From Vampirovibrionales bacterium (GTDB lineage: Bacteria; Cyanobacteriota; Vampirovibrionia; Vampirovibrionales; Vampirovibrionaceae), in contig JADJRF010000005.1 in NCBI GenBank assembly GCA_016712355.1, positions 496,001-560,000 of the forward strand: DNA of 64,000 nt. The letters are read 5' to 3'. Under the pieces are notes generated by a model, which had not been told where the DNA came from, searched no databases, and saw only the letters and a list, made by a program, of their open reading frames with translations. The position numbers and the translations under genes are program-made. Of the stretch, positions 17,483-25,346 are shown in pieces; position 1 is the first letter of the stretch, and the number at the start of each line of letters is the position of its first letter.

Positions 17483-17514
17483 AAAAAAAGGCCGGGGGAG
17501 TTAGCGCCCGGCCT
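17483..17514 (-). terminator. Intrinsic terminator of the SLH gene
   Basis: A perfect 8-bp stem AGGCCGGG (17489-17496) / CCCGGCCT (17507-17514) with a 10-nt loop. The A-run at 17483-17489 becomes the U-tract on the minus strand, so this terminates the SLH-protein message, 70 nt past its stop. Confidence 0.88.
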
Positions 17515-17584
17515 AAAAAGGGTTAGGGTTAGGAGAGATGGTACGAACGGGTTGAAAGAAAAGCTCTCACACCCTAGACCATCA

Positions 17585-18910
17585 CTAGGGAGTAAACGTT
17601 GCGGATTGCTGGAGCTTGATTTTCAGCTGTTCGCCGGGCTCCACAATCGCTTCTGCGCCTTTTTGAGCCACAGCGGTCGCTGCGCCCAAGCCGCCGCCAA
17701 TGGCCGTGCCGTAGATGGCGCCTTTGCCGACCTTACCGCCGGACAAGGGGCCCATCGCCGTACCGAGGGCCGCGCCCAGACCGGCGCCAACCGCCGTCTT
17801 GCCGACCGCTTTGAGTACGCGACCTTTGGTCGAGCCGCCGCGCAACATGCCGTCTTCCGTCGACACGCGGGCATACAGGGGAATCATTTGACCGGTCGGC
17901 AACACGGCCTGATCGAAGACCAGATCCAGCGCGCCGTTTTTACCGGCGCGACCGGCGGCTTCTACCTGACGCACCGTGCCTTTAATCTGGCTGCCGGGCG
18001 GAATGGCGACTTCGCCGTTTTGTCCCATCAGCGGGCCATCGAGCCGCAGCGTAACGGGATCGCCGACACGCGCGGTTTCAGAGGTCAGACGGGTTTGAAC
18101 CGAGCCGGTGAATTCGCTGCCTTGCGGAACCACGACGATATGGCCCTGAAGCGTTGCGCCCGAGGCGGTCGACGTCGCGCCGTTTGCGCCATTTGACGCA
18201 TTCGTCCCATTATTGGCCGATTGCTGCGGCGCAGACGAATTAGCAGGGCTGGCTTGCGGATTCTGACGGGCCAGTTGCGAACCGCGGAAACTGTCGGTCA
18301 TCGCAGCCACTTCGGCGCGAGAAGCCGCCTGTTCCGGGTAAAGGCGATTGGAGTAGGGGAACTGGCTGAGGAAACCCGCCTTAATGGCAGACGCCACAGC
18401 CGGACGCGCCCAGTTGGGCACCTGATTATTATCGGAGAACGCGCGCAGCACGCGCTCGGCTTCGTCGGCGGGGGTCATCGGCAGGCGCGCGGCGTTCGCG
18501 AGAATGGCCAGCGACTCGGCGCGGCTAATGTTACGGTTAGGCATAAACACACCGCCCGGATAGCCGTTGACGAGTCCGTTGGCGCGAACGGCTTCAATAG
18601 AACCATACGCCCAGTGGGAAGCCGGCACATCGCGGAAAGAAGGCGCATCGCCGTTCATCGAACCGGCGGGCAGGCCCATGGCTTTTACCAGGGTAGCCGC
18701 GAATTCGGCGCGCGTAATGCCGCCATGGGGACGGAAAGAACCATCCGGGTAACCGCCCAGAACGCCTTGCGAACTCAAGCGGTCAATCGGGCGCGACGCC
18801 CAGTGAGACGCCGTATCGGTAAATGCCAGGGCAGGGGCCGCAATCGCAGCCGATAACAATACGCAACAACCCGCGCTCAATAAGGAGCGAGAAAATCCTT
18901 GTACCATCAT
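17585..18910 (-). CDS. SLH-domain envelope protein with C-terminal glycine zipper
   Basis: A 441-residue exported protein. A signal peptide (SLLSAGCCVLLSAAIAAPALA) is followed by three SLH domains (residues ~30-210; HWASRPIDRLSSQGVLGGYPDGSFRP, HWAYGSIEAVRANGLVNGYPG, and a degenerate third). These anchor proteins to secondary cell-wall polymer or peptidoglycan. A Ser/Asn-rich linker leads to a beta-rich domain (VGDPVTLRLDGPL, IPPGSQIKGTVRQVE). Last comes a glycine-zipper segment (GAGLGAALGTAMGPLSGG, AIGGGLGAATAV) that may insert into a membrane. The ATG at 18910 has AGGAG 8 nt upstream. It does not look like a cyanobacterial SLH porin, which would end in a long beta-barrel. Confidence 0.9.
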   Translation of the reverse strand: MMVQGFSRSLLSAGCCVLLSAAIAAPALAFTDTASHWASRPIDRLSSQGVLGGYPDGSFRPHGGITRAEFAATLVKAMGLPAGSMNGDAPSFRDVPASHWAYGSIEAVRANGLVNGYPGGVFMPNRNISRAESLAILANAARLPMTPADEAERVLRAFSDNNQVPNWARPAVASAIKAGFLSQFPYSNRLYPEQAASRAEVAAMTDSFRGSQLARQNPQASPANSSAPQQSANNGTNASNGANGATSTASGATLQGHIVVVPQGSEFTGSVQTRLTSETARVGDPVTLRLDGPLMGQNGEVAIPPGSQIKGTVRQVEAAGRAGKNGALDLVFDQAVLPTGQMIPLYARVSTEDGMLRGGSTKGRVLKAVGKTAVGAGLGAALGTAMGPLSGGKVGKGAIYGTAIGGGLGAATAVAQKGAEAIVEPGEQLKIKLQQSATFTP

Positions 18911-19145
18911 TATCAAAACTCCTCTCAACACAAAATAAAAAACAGGGTCGCTATCAGCGCCTGTTGTTGGGCAAGACGCGAAACATTTTTTTTGTTCCCA
19001 CTCGTTTTTACACTTGCAATCTTTTTGGTCCCCGTCTTATCGCGTCATTCGGCCCAGACGCCACGCAACGAGGCGCTGACGAGCATCAGACGACGGCGTT
19101 TTAAATCCGCTGAGACATTCGGCGCCAGAAACTAGGCGCCGCCGC

Positions 19146-19175
19146 TTGTTTTCGCTATCGTCTCCCTACGACAAT
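19146..19175 (+). promoter_or_regulatory. Candidate promoter of the SGNH gene
   Basis: TTGTTT (19146-19151), an 18-nt spacer, and GACAAT (19170-19175), followed by a short leader to the ATG at 19205. The spacing is one nucleotide long and the -10 is imperfect. Confidence 0.4.
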
Positions 19176-19204
19176 AATAATGAAACAGAAGGATCCCGTG
19201 TCTT

Positions 19205-20521
19205 ATGACGCAGCCGCTCTCACCCCCGCCACCGCCCAAACGGGCCGGATTACGCGCCTTTCTGCACAAAATCGGCAGTCTGCTTCTGGTCGTCACGTCG
19301 AATCTCGGCGCGGCGCTGTTGTTGCTGGTGCTGGGGCATTTTCTGATTGGCTGGGCCTGGGATCTCAAGCAGGCGCGCCTCGGCGATCGTCAATGGGATC
19401 CACGCGTGGAATTTCCCGGTTACGAGCATCTGCCCAATAAATACGCCTTTGCGCGCGAGAACGTCACGGCGGCCAATACTCACGCATTCCGCCCGCATTA
19501 CGAGTGGCGCGTCACGCCGTTTAAAGGTGATTACGTCAACGTAGATGAACACGGCGTGCGCCGTACGATTAAATCCCCTGCGCCGAGCGCTCAAAAAGTC
19601 TTTATGATGGGCGGCTCGACCACATGGGGTGAAGGCGTGCCGGATGCCGACACCATGCCCTCTCAACTTCAGAAGATTCTGGGCCCCGGCTATGACGTCT
19701 ACAACTTTGGCGATATCGCTTACACCAGCGTTCAGGAGCTGGCGTATCTTCAGGAGCGCCTGACGCGCGGCGATATTCCAGACGTGGTGGTTTTTTATGA
19801 CGGCGTCAATGACGGCTTTGTCTCGATTTACTCGCCGGGGGTTCCGCGCGATATCCACGCCATCGATAAACTGTTGGGCGTGCGGCCGCAACGCGTCACC
19901 TTATCGAGCGCGGCGCGCGATTTGTATGAGCAATCGAACTACGCCAAGCTTCAAAAGCTGATGAAGCTGCTGCCCCAGTCGTCTCACTCGGCAGATGGCG
20001 CATGGGATCAGAAGATCGCTCCGCATATTGCGCGCAACGTCCAGATGACGCTGGACGACTACGAGGCCTTTATCCGTCAAACCAAGGCCCTGGCTCGCGA
20101 ATATGGCTTCAAGGTTTATTTCTTCTGGCAGCCGAATCTGTTTTCGGACCGCCGCCAATTGCGCGGGTATGAGCCGCAGTTGTTTGAAGGCGCCTCGCCG
20201 ACCTGGGTGCGCTCGATGCGCGCGCTTTATACCGCTGCGCGGCAGCGTTTCTCGGGTCGTGAAGCCGAAGGCGTTTATTACGTCGGCGATATGTTCGACG
20301 AGACAGGACCCGTCTACATCGACTGGTGCCACGTCAGTCCGGCGCATAATCAGCGCGTCGCCCGCGTTATCGCGGATCGCTTGCTGGCTCCGCCGAGTCA
20401 AGCCGAGTCCGCGCCGATAACAACGACAACAACAACGCCTCTTCACTCGACGCCGCCGACATCTGGGCGGGTCGACGCCGCAACGCCATCTCCCCGTCTG
20501 CCAGAAAAAGTCCGGCCTTGA
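19205..20521 (+). CDS. Membrane-anchored SGNH/GDSL-like hydrolase
   Basis: A 438-residue protein with one N-terminal membrane span (KIGSLLLVVTSNLGAALLLLV, residues ~22-50) and an exported SGNH-hydrolase domain. The block I nucleophile is in MMGGSTTWGEG (near residue 138), block III in FYDGVNDGF, and the block V Asp/His pair in DWCHVSPAHN (near residue 375). Relatives add or remove acyl groups on surface polysaccharides or wall polymers. The C-terminal 45 residues are a Thr/Pro-rich tail. The stop TGA (20519-20521) overlaps a TTG start of the following acyltransferase gene, implying coupled translation and a joint role. Confidence 0.85.
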   Translation: MTQPLSPPPPPKRAGLRAFLHKIGSLLLVVTSNLGAALLLLVLGHFLIGWAWDLKQARLGDRQWDPRVEFPGYEHLPNKYAFARENVTAANTHAFRPHYEWRVTPFKGDYVNVDEHGVRRTIKSPAPSAQKVFMMGGSTTWGEGVPDADTMPSQLQKILGPGYDVYNFGDIAYTSVQELAYLQERLTRGDIPDVVVFYDGVNDGFVSIYSPGVPRDIHAIDKLLGVRPQRVTLSSAARDLYEQSNYAKLQKLMKLLPQSSHSADGAWDQKIAPHIARNVQMTLDDYEAFIRQTKALAREYGFKVYFFWQPNLFSDRRQLRGYEPQLFEGASPTWVRSMRALYTAARQRFSGREAEGVYYVGDMFDETGPVYIDWCHVSPAHNQRVARVIADRLLAPPSQAESAPITTTTTTPLHSTPPTSGRVDAATPSPRLPEKVRP

Positions 20522-21465
20522 ATCCGTTCCTGCAACCCGATTATCTGCGCTTCTGGGACGCGTTAGCGGCCCCAACGCTGTTTATCATGGATGGCGAAGG
20601 CGAGTTTCGCGTCTCGCGTAAACGGGTCGCCCGCGGGCTGGCGTCGCTGCGCCGCTTGTCGCTGGCGGCGGACGAGCATGACTGGGCCGTGGAATTAACC
20701 GCACAAAGGCTTACGCGCCTGAATGCTTTCGCCGAGCGCGCCTCCTGGCAATATGGGCAACTCCTGTGCTATGCCGATGACTTTGCCGCCCTCTGGCCCC
20801 GAGAAGGGATTCTGAAAAACTGCCGGTGGCGAGCCATGCCGTCGGGCGACGCCTATCTGCTGCCCATCGACCAAGGCTACGACTCGGTGCTGGCAGGCCT
20901 TACCAGCAAGGCGCGCTGCGAAATCCGGCGCAAAGAGAAGAAAGCCCGCGCCCTCTCCAGCGCATGTCGTTTGCTGAATCATGACGGCGATTGGCAAACG
21001 TCTCTGGCGCGCTTCTACGACCTGCATGTCGCCTTCTGGCGCGAACGCGGCCAACAATCCGTATTTGAGTCCCCCGCCCAGCGCGAGTGCATGAGCGCCT
21101 GGATGCGCGAGGCGGCGGCGCAAGAGCGCGTTCAGTTTTGGGGCGCATTTCTGGCGGATCGCTTGTGCAGTATGCGCATCGGTCTGCGCGATGGCGACAC
21201 GTATTATTCCCTGCTGACCATTAATACAGGGGACTTCGCTGAACACAGCCCCGGAGGGCTGCTGCTGCAAGCCGAGCTTCAGGCGCAATGCGAGGCGGGG
21301 CTTCGATTATTTCATCTTGGTCCGGGTTACGCGCGGTATAAAGAGCAGATCGGCGCACAGCCACGCGCCATGAGTCGTATTTGGCTGGCCCATCCGCGCT
21401 CGCTTCGCGGCAACCTGTTATTGGCTTACCGGCGACCGCGCGCCATTGCGGCGCGACCGGAATAA
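20518..21465 (+). CDS. GNAT-fold acyltransferase, BioF2/FemAB-like
   Basis: A 315-residue protein of the GNAT superfamily, Acetyltransf_6 (BioF2-like) branch, common in exopolysaccharide and surface-lipid loci. Recognisable parts are GYDSVLAGLTSKARCEIRRKEK, FYDLHVAFWRERGQ and the cofactor-side segment FWGAFLADRLCSMRIGLRDGDTYYSLL, ending LFHLGPGYARYKEQIGA. The start codon is taken as TTG 20518, overlapping the upstream stop as TTGA; no in-frame ATG lies near. With the SGNH hydrolase it may form an acyl-modification pair for an envelope glycan, which is inference. Confidence 0.8.
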   Translation: MNPFLQPDYLRFWDALAAPTLFIMDGEGEFRVSRKRVARGLASLRRLSLAADEHDWAVELTAQRLTRLNAFAERASWQYGQLLCYADDFAALWPREGILKNCRWRAMPSGDAYLLPIDQGYDSVLAGLTSKARCEIRRKEKKARALSSACRLLNHDGDWQTSLARFYDLHVAFWRERGQQSVFESPAQRECMSAWMREAAAQERVQFWGAFLADRLCSMRIGLRDGDTYYSLLTINTGDFAEHSPGGLLLQAELQAQCEAGLRLFHLGPGYARYKEQIGAQPRAMSRIWLAHPRSLRGNLLLAYRRPRAIAARPE

Positions 21466-21479
21466 GCGAAAATTACGGC

Positions 21480-21812
21480 TTATCGACCCATCAGACCAAA
21501 CGAGCCCTTGATATTTTCGGAAATGACCTTGCGCACCGACTCAATCTCCTGGCCAATCGCCTGATGTTGGGTGGTGACGCGGTTCAGGTGCATCTCCAGC
21601 ATTTTATCGGCTACTTGCAATTGCTTGATACGGGCTTCGAGAACCTTGGAAGCCTTGGAATCAGGGTCGAGCTGGGCCTGTTGACTAAACAGACCCGATA
21701 CCTGGTTGGCCAGGTACAGTCGATGTTGGCTGATGAACTGCGTCTCTAGCTCGAGATCGCTTTTTCGAGCTATGAGGTACATCAGCCTAGCTTGACTGGC
21801 TGCAAACCCCAT
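21480..21812 (-). CDS. Small coiled-coil protein, MGxAASQARL family
   Basis: A 110-residue, almost wholly helical protein opening MGFAASQARLMYLIARKSDLEL, then a long predicted coiled coil through residue ~95 (FISQHRLYLANQVSGLFSQ, LEARIKQLQVADKMLEMHLN). I recall proteins with this N-terminus as abundant in gut and environmental Melainabacteria genomes, usually of unknown function; this memory was not checked. It has no signal peptide or transmembrane segment. Convergent with the acyltransferase gene (15-nt gap). AT content is clearly higher than in its neighbours. The next minus-strand gene (21917) is probably in the same unit. Confidence 0.72.
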   Translation of the reverse strand: MGFAASQARLMYLIARKSDLELETQFISQHRLYLANQVSGLFSQQAQLDPDSKASKVLEARIKQLQVADKMLEMHLNRVTTQHQAIGQEIESVRKVISENIKGSFGLMGR

Positions 21813-21916
21813 GGTAAGCGGTTACCCCTTTGTGCGCATGGTTTAACGCGTGTAGCCGGTTGGCTCGACGCGCCCCCTGACTTGAATCGGAACCGGAATG
21901 CCAGACCCCTGGCTTG

Positions 21917-22135
21917 TTAGTAGATTCGGTCGAGTTTGTTTCCCTTGATTTCGTAAGGATTATGGTTGATATGAGCTTCCATGCTCACCAGTTGTTGACG
22001 CGCGAGTAAGAACTTGTAGCGAACGAGTTTCAACTTTTTCTGAAAGGAGCTCCAATAGTAACAAAACTGAACCACTTCATTTAGGAACCCCATGACGGGA
22101 TTATTCTTGGCCAGAAAACTTTTGGAGAGATTCAT
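21917..22135 (-). CDS. Small orphan protein, start uncertain
   Basis: A short basic, helical protein (72 residues from the ATG at 22135) containing FLNEVVQFCYYWSSFQKKLK and a C-terminal segment with HINHNPYEIKGNKLDRIY. Starts at GTG 22153 (GGGGA about 10 nt upstream) or GTG 22183 would lengthen it. The region is the most AT-rich in the window and lies upstream of the coiled-coil gene on the same strand. I do not recognise the family; the NPVMGFLNE-type opening may mark another lineage-specific family. Being a gene at all is likely but not certain. Confidence 0.5.
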   Translation of the reverse strand: MNLSKSFLAKNNPVMGFLNEVVQFCYYWSSFQKKLKLVRYKFLLARQQLVSMEAHINHNPYEIKGNKLDRIY

Positions 22136-22352
22136 AAAAGCGACGGCGTTCACGATAAGCGCGTCCCCATGGCTGCCTGACACGGATGTTGTTCTAATGT
22201 ATAAAAACAATATTTTGTTTATTTTTGCCTTAGAATAAATTTTTGTAACAACCACCCGATTTTGCGAGCAGCGCACAGACGACAGATGCGCGCGTCAAGA
22301 CCACACCCGCGCCTCCCCCGGCAAAAAGTCTCCATGCGTAAGACAATCCGGC

Positions 22353-23465
22353 CTAGTTAGCGCCTTTTTGCAGCAACACCACCGGAATCGTCTTAAGGAT
22401 GATGAAGATATCGCCCATCAGCGACCAGTTTTCGATATAGCTGACGTCGTAGAAAGCGACCTGATCGAAGGCGCGCTCGTTGCGCGTTCTGCCCGCCACT
22501 TGCCACAGGCCGGTGAGCCCGGGCATTGCCTCGAATTTGCGTCGGTGATAGAAATTCATTTCTTCAAATTCGCTGACCAGCGGCGGGCGCGGTCCCACTA
22601 CGCTCATCTCGCCGCGAATGACATTGATCAGCTGCGGCAGCTCGTCGATGCTCAGTTTGCGCAGAATCTTGCCGACGCGGGTAATACGCGGATCGTTTTC
22701 CATTTTATAAAGCTGTTGCTGCTTATGGCGTTTAATCCGACTCTCACGACGGCGCTCGCCGGTCCACATGGAGCGAAATTTGAACAGCTCAAAGGAGTAC
22801 TCGCCAAACCCGACGCGCGTCTGTCGGTACAAGACGGCGCCCGGGCTGTCCAGACGGACGCTGAGCCAAGTCATCGCCAACAGCGGCGACAGCAGAATCA
22901 GACTTGCAAAGGAAATAGTGAGATCCATCAGGCGCTTGGCAACCATTTCGATACGGTAATAGTTGCTCTGCGTGTTTTTGACGCTAAACGGCATTGCGTA
23001 GTAGTAGTGAATAGACACCGTCGGCAGGGCCGCCAGGGCGAAAACCCCCAGCATCAGAATCTGGGTCAGCGCATCGACGCCCAACAGGCTGAAAAATATC
23101 GCATTGGCGGGGGCCAGAACCGCAGCGATCACCATCGTCTTGCCCAGTACATAGCGTCCCTGCGAGAGATCATAGAGACGACAGGGGGCGCTCAGCCCCA
23201 AGGCCAATAACAGATTAAGGGGATAGGCGAGCGCCAAAACGCTGGGAGATTGACCCAGACTGGCGCTGGCCATCATCATCATCAGGGTGGCGCCGACCAG
23301 CAGGGTGAGAACGTCGTACGCAAAGAGCTTAACGACTGCTGATAGAAGATCGCGGGCGCTTTGATCGCAAGCCAGCGTCGCCTCTCGAACGACGGCGCGA
23401 GAACCGGGCAGTACGCGCAGCGCGATCGACTTTCCCTGCGGAAAATCTGAGGGTTGCTTACTCAT
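22353..23465 (-). CDS. Polyprenyl-phosphate sugar-1-phosphate transferase
   Basis: A 370-residue membrane enzyme of the bacterial sugar transferase family (WcaJ/WbaP/CpsE type). It starts exopolysaccharide or O-antigen-like repeat synthesis by moving a sugar-1-phosphate onto undecaprenyl phosphate. The N-terminal ~160 residues hold four to five hydrophobic segments; a further span (LMDLTISFASLILLSPLLAMTW) precedes the catalytic domain. Signature motifs are LFKFRSMWTGERR, DPRITRVGKILRKLSIDELPQL, MSVVGPRPPLVSEF and PGLTGLWQVAGR. A second, shorter paralogue lies at 60456. Neighbouring glycosyltransferases are absent here, so the glycan locus is split or this copy acts alone. Confidence 0.93.
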   Translation of the reverse strand: MSKQPSDFPQGKSIALRVLPGSRAVVREATLACDQSARDLLSAVVKLFAYDVLTLLVGATLMMMMASASLGQSPSVLALAYPLNLLLALGLSAPCRLYDLSQGRYVLGKTMVIAAVLAPANAIFFSLLGVDALTQILMLGVFALAALPTVSIHYYYAMPFSVKNTQSNYYRIEMVAKRLMDLTISFASLILLSPLLAMTWLSVRLDSPGAVLYRQTRVGFGEYSFELFKFRSMWTGERRRESRIKRHKQQQLYKMENDPRITRVGKILRKLSIDELPQLINVIRGEMSVVGPRPPLVSEFEEMNFYHRRKFEAMPGLTGLWQVAGRTRNERAFDQVAFYDVSYIENWSLMGDIFIILKTIPVVLLQKGAN

Positions 23466-23639
23466 CTTGCGTCGAATCCCTTCTATTACAGCCTAGTTCT
23501 CTTGTCCTGAAGAGCGTATCGTCTAAGGAAGGGAAAACTTTAGGGTAGCAGTCAGGGCGAGCCATTGCGCCCTACAAGCAGCCGGAACGCACCGAGCGGA
23601 GCGCATTTGAGTCGCACCTTCCGTCTATTGAAAACGCGC

Positions 23640-23668
23640 TTGGCGAACGCGCCTGCTTTGCCTACAAT
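23640..23668 (+). promoter_or_regulatory. Promoter of tRNA-Ala
   Basis: TTGGCG (23640-23645), a 17-nt spacer, and TACAAT (23663-23668). Transcription would start near 23675, about 19 nt before the mature tRNA. Confidence 0.75.
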
Positions 23669-23693
23669 AAACGACGTGCTTGAAGTCGCCCGT

Positions 23694-23769
23694 GGGGGTG
23701 TAGCTCAGTTGGTAGAGCGTCGGTATCGCACGCCGAAGGCCGTGAGTTCGAATCTCATCACCTCCACCA
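23694..23769 (+). tRNA. tRNA-Ala (anticodon CGC)
   Basis: 76 nt, with CCA encoded (23767-23769). The acceptor stem GGGGGTG/CACCTCC contains the G3-U70 wobble pair that identifies alanine tRNAs. D-arm is GCTC-AGTTGGTA-GAGC. The anticodon stem TCGGT/GCCGA encloses loop ATCGCAC, giving anticodon CGC (reads GCG). The variable loop is 5 nt and the T-arm is GTGAG-TTCGAAT-CTCAT. All arms fold by hand with only wobble exceptions. Confidence 0.95.
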
Positions 23770-23870
23770 TTGTTTGAATTCCCTGCTTTTTGAGCAGCGT
23801 CGGGCTTACCTGCATAGACGGGTGGCGGGCGGGATGGGGATATCGCGCCATAGTAAGGCCATAGCCTTGT

Positions 23871-25346
23871 CTACAAGACGCCGGTGACCGCCTTAAAATA
23901 AGCCAGCGCTTGATGATACTCGGCTTCCAGATCGAGCAGTTTGATGGCCGCATCAGCGGTGGCGCGCTCGCGCTGATTCACCAGAAATAGCGTGCTGTCG
24001 CCATAGTCGAAGCGATCGCGCTCGCCTTGCTCCAATTGCTGCGCAAACTGATATTCTTGCCGGGCAGCCTCGTATTGGCGGTAGGCGGCCTGAATGGCGG
24101 AAACCGCGTCATCTACCTCCAGTAAAATCTGTTGTAACAGCAGACGCTGATCCAGATCGAGCTTCTGAAGCTTATACTTGGCCGCGGCAATCATCCCGTC
24201 GGCGGTTCTCTGACGCAATGGCACCAATAGCGCAACGCCTGCCTTCAGGGTCGGACCGACCGATTGTCCCCCCATATCGTAGCCGGGCGCCGCAAAAATA
24301 TCCATGATGGGCAGTCGCTGGTTCTTGGCAAGTTTGAGATCGATGACGGTGGTTTCTTTCTCAAGATTAAGCGCCTTCAACTCGGGGCGATTTTCCAGAG
24401 CCGTCTGACGACCCGCCATCCAGTCATCGTCGTCAAAAGGCGTGAGCTGTGGCGACTGAGCGGGGACCCCATTGGCTTGAGGGGCAGGAGCAGGCGATCC
24501 TTGCGGCTCCCATAAGTAGCGCGAGAGCTTGAGCGCCTGTTTTTCATAATCGCGATTGGCTTTCGTCCAGAAGCCTTCACGACGCACAACCTCCTGCCGG
24601 GCTTCCACGGCGTCCATGGCCGGGGCATCGCCCTTATCGACGCGCTCTTGAATTGCCTGAGAGCGGGTTTGAGATAGCGCCAGGATGCTTTGGGAGACGC
24701 CGACTTTACGTTGAGCGATTACCCAATCCCAGTAAGCGTAGGCAGCTTGCAGCAAAAGAGACAGACGGGTCTGTTCATAAGCGGCGTCGGCTGCTGGAAT
24801 GCCAATTTGAGCCTGTAGCTCGGCAGCCAGCTTTTCGTTGATGCGAAATCCGCGTAAAAGCGGCATTTTTATCCCGACAAAGTACTCGCCCGCATCGCCC
24901 GTAGGATAGAGCGGCGGTTTGACGTCTCCCGCGTTATATCGCGCCCCGCTTGAAAGACGAAGACCAGAACGCGTCAGCCAGTTCAGGGACAGGTCATTAT
25001 CAAAGGCTTTACTGGTCTTACCGCGCGTCACGAAGTCGTTGTAACGCAAATAATCGGTTTCCAGAGAAACGCTCGGATCAAAGGCGCCTTGCTTTTCCAG
25101 CAGTTTGGCGGCCGCGATGCGCCGTTCGAGATCGGCGCTCAGCAGTTTCGGATGATGCGCCCTCACCTGCTCCAGGAGTTTATCGAGCGTCAGCCCGGCG
25201 GATGGCTTGTGATTTTCCTGCGCAGGGGTCTTTAGAGAAACCGCTTGGCCCAGAGTCGACTCTGGCGGCTGAGCCCCTGCCCACCCAGACAAAAGCCCAG
25301 GCAAGCATGCGCTAATAACCGCCCAAAACAAAGGCCAACGCTTCAT
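23871..25346 (-). CDS. TolC-family outer-membrane efflux/secretion channel
   Basis: A 491-residue outer-membrane factor with a signal peptide (WPLFWAVISACLPGLLSGWAGA). The long helical hairpins typical of TolC follow (LDKLLEQVRAHHPKLLSADLERRIAAAKLLEKQG, and in the second repeat EVDDAVSAIQAAYRQYEAAR). It would form the trimeric channel through the outer membrane for the HlyD and ABC components encoded just upstream. Its start overlaps the HlyD gene's end by 4 nt (ATGA type), so ABC-HlyD-TolC form an operon on the minus strand. Its presence argues for a diderm envelope. Confidence 0.9.
   Translation of the reverse strand: MKRWPLFWAVISACLPGLLSGWAGAQPPESTLGQAVSLKTPAQENHKPSAGLTLDKLLEQVRAHHPKLLSADLERRIAAAKLLEKQGAFDPSVSLETDYLRYNDFVTRGKTSKAFDNDLSLNWLTRSGLRLSSGARYNAGDVKPPLYPTGDAGEYFVGIKMPLLRGFRINEKLAAELQAQIGIPAADAAYEQTRLSLLLQAAYAYWDWVIAQRKVGVSQSILALSQTRSQAIQERVDKGDAPAMDAVEARQEVVRREGFWTKANRDYEKQALKLSRYLWEPQGSPAPAPQANGVPAQSPQLTPFDDDDWMAGRQTALENRPELKALNLEKETTVIDLKLAKNQRLPIMDIFAAPGYDMGGQSVGPTLKAGVALLVPLRQRTADGMIAAAKYKLQKLDLDQRLLLQQILLEVDDAVSAIQAAYRQYEAARQEYQFAQQLEQGERDRFDYGDSTLFLVNQRERATADAAIKLLDLEAEYHQALAYFKAVTGVL

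Noticed and set aside
17519..17533. GGGTTAGGGTTAGG, telomere-like repeat
   Set aside because: Only two units, next to a normal terminator. No longer array or G-quadruplex-forming fourth run; likely coincidence.
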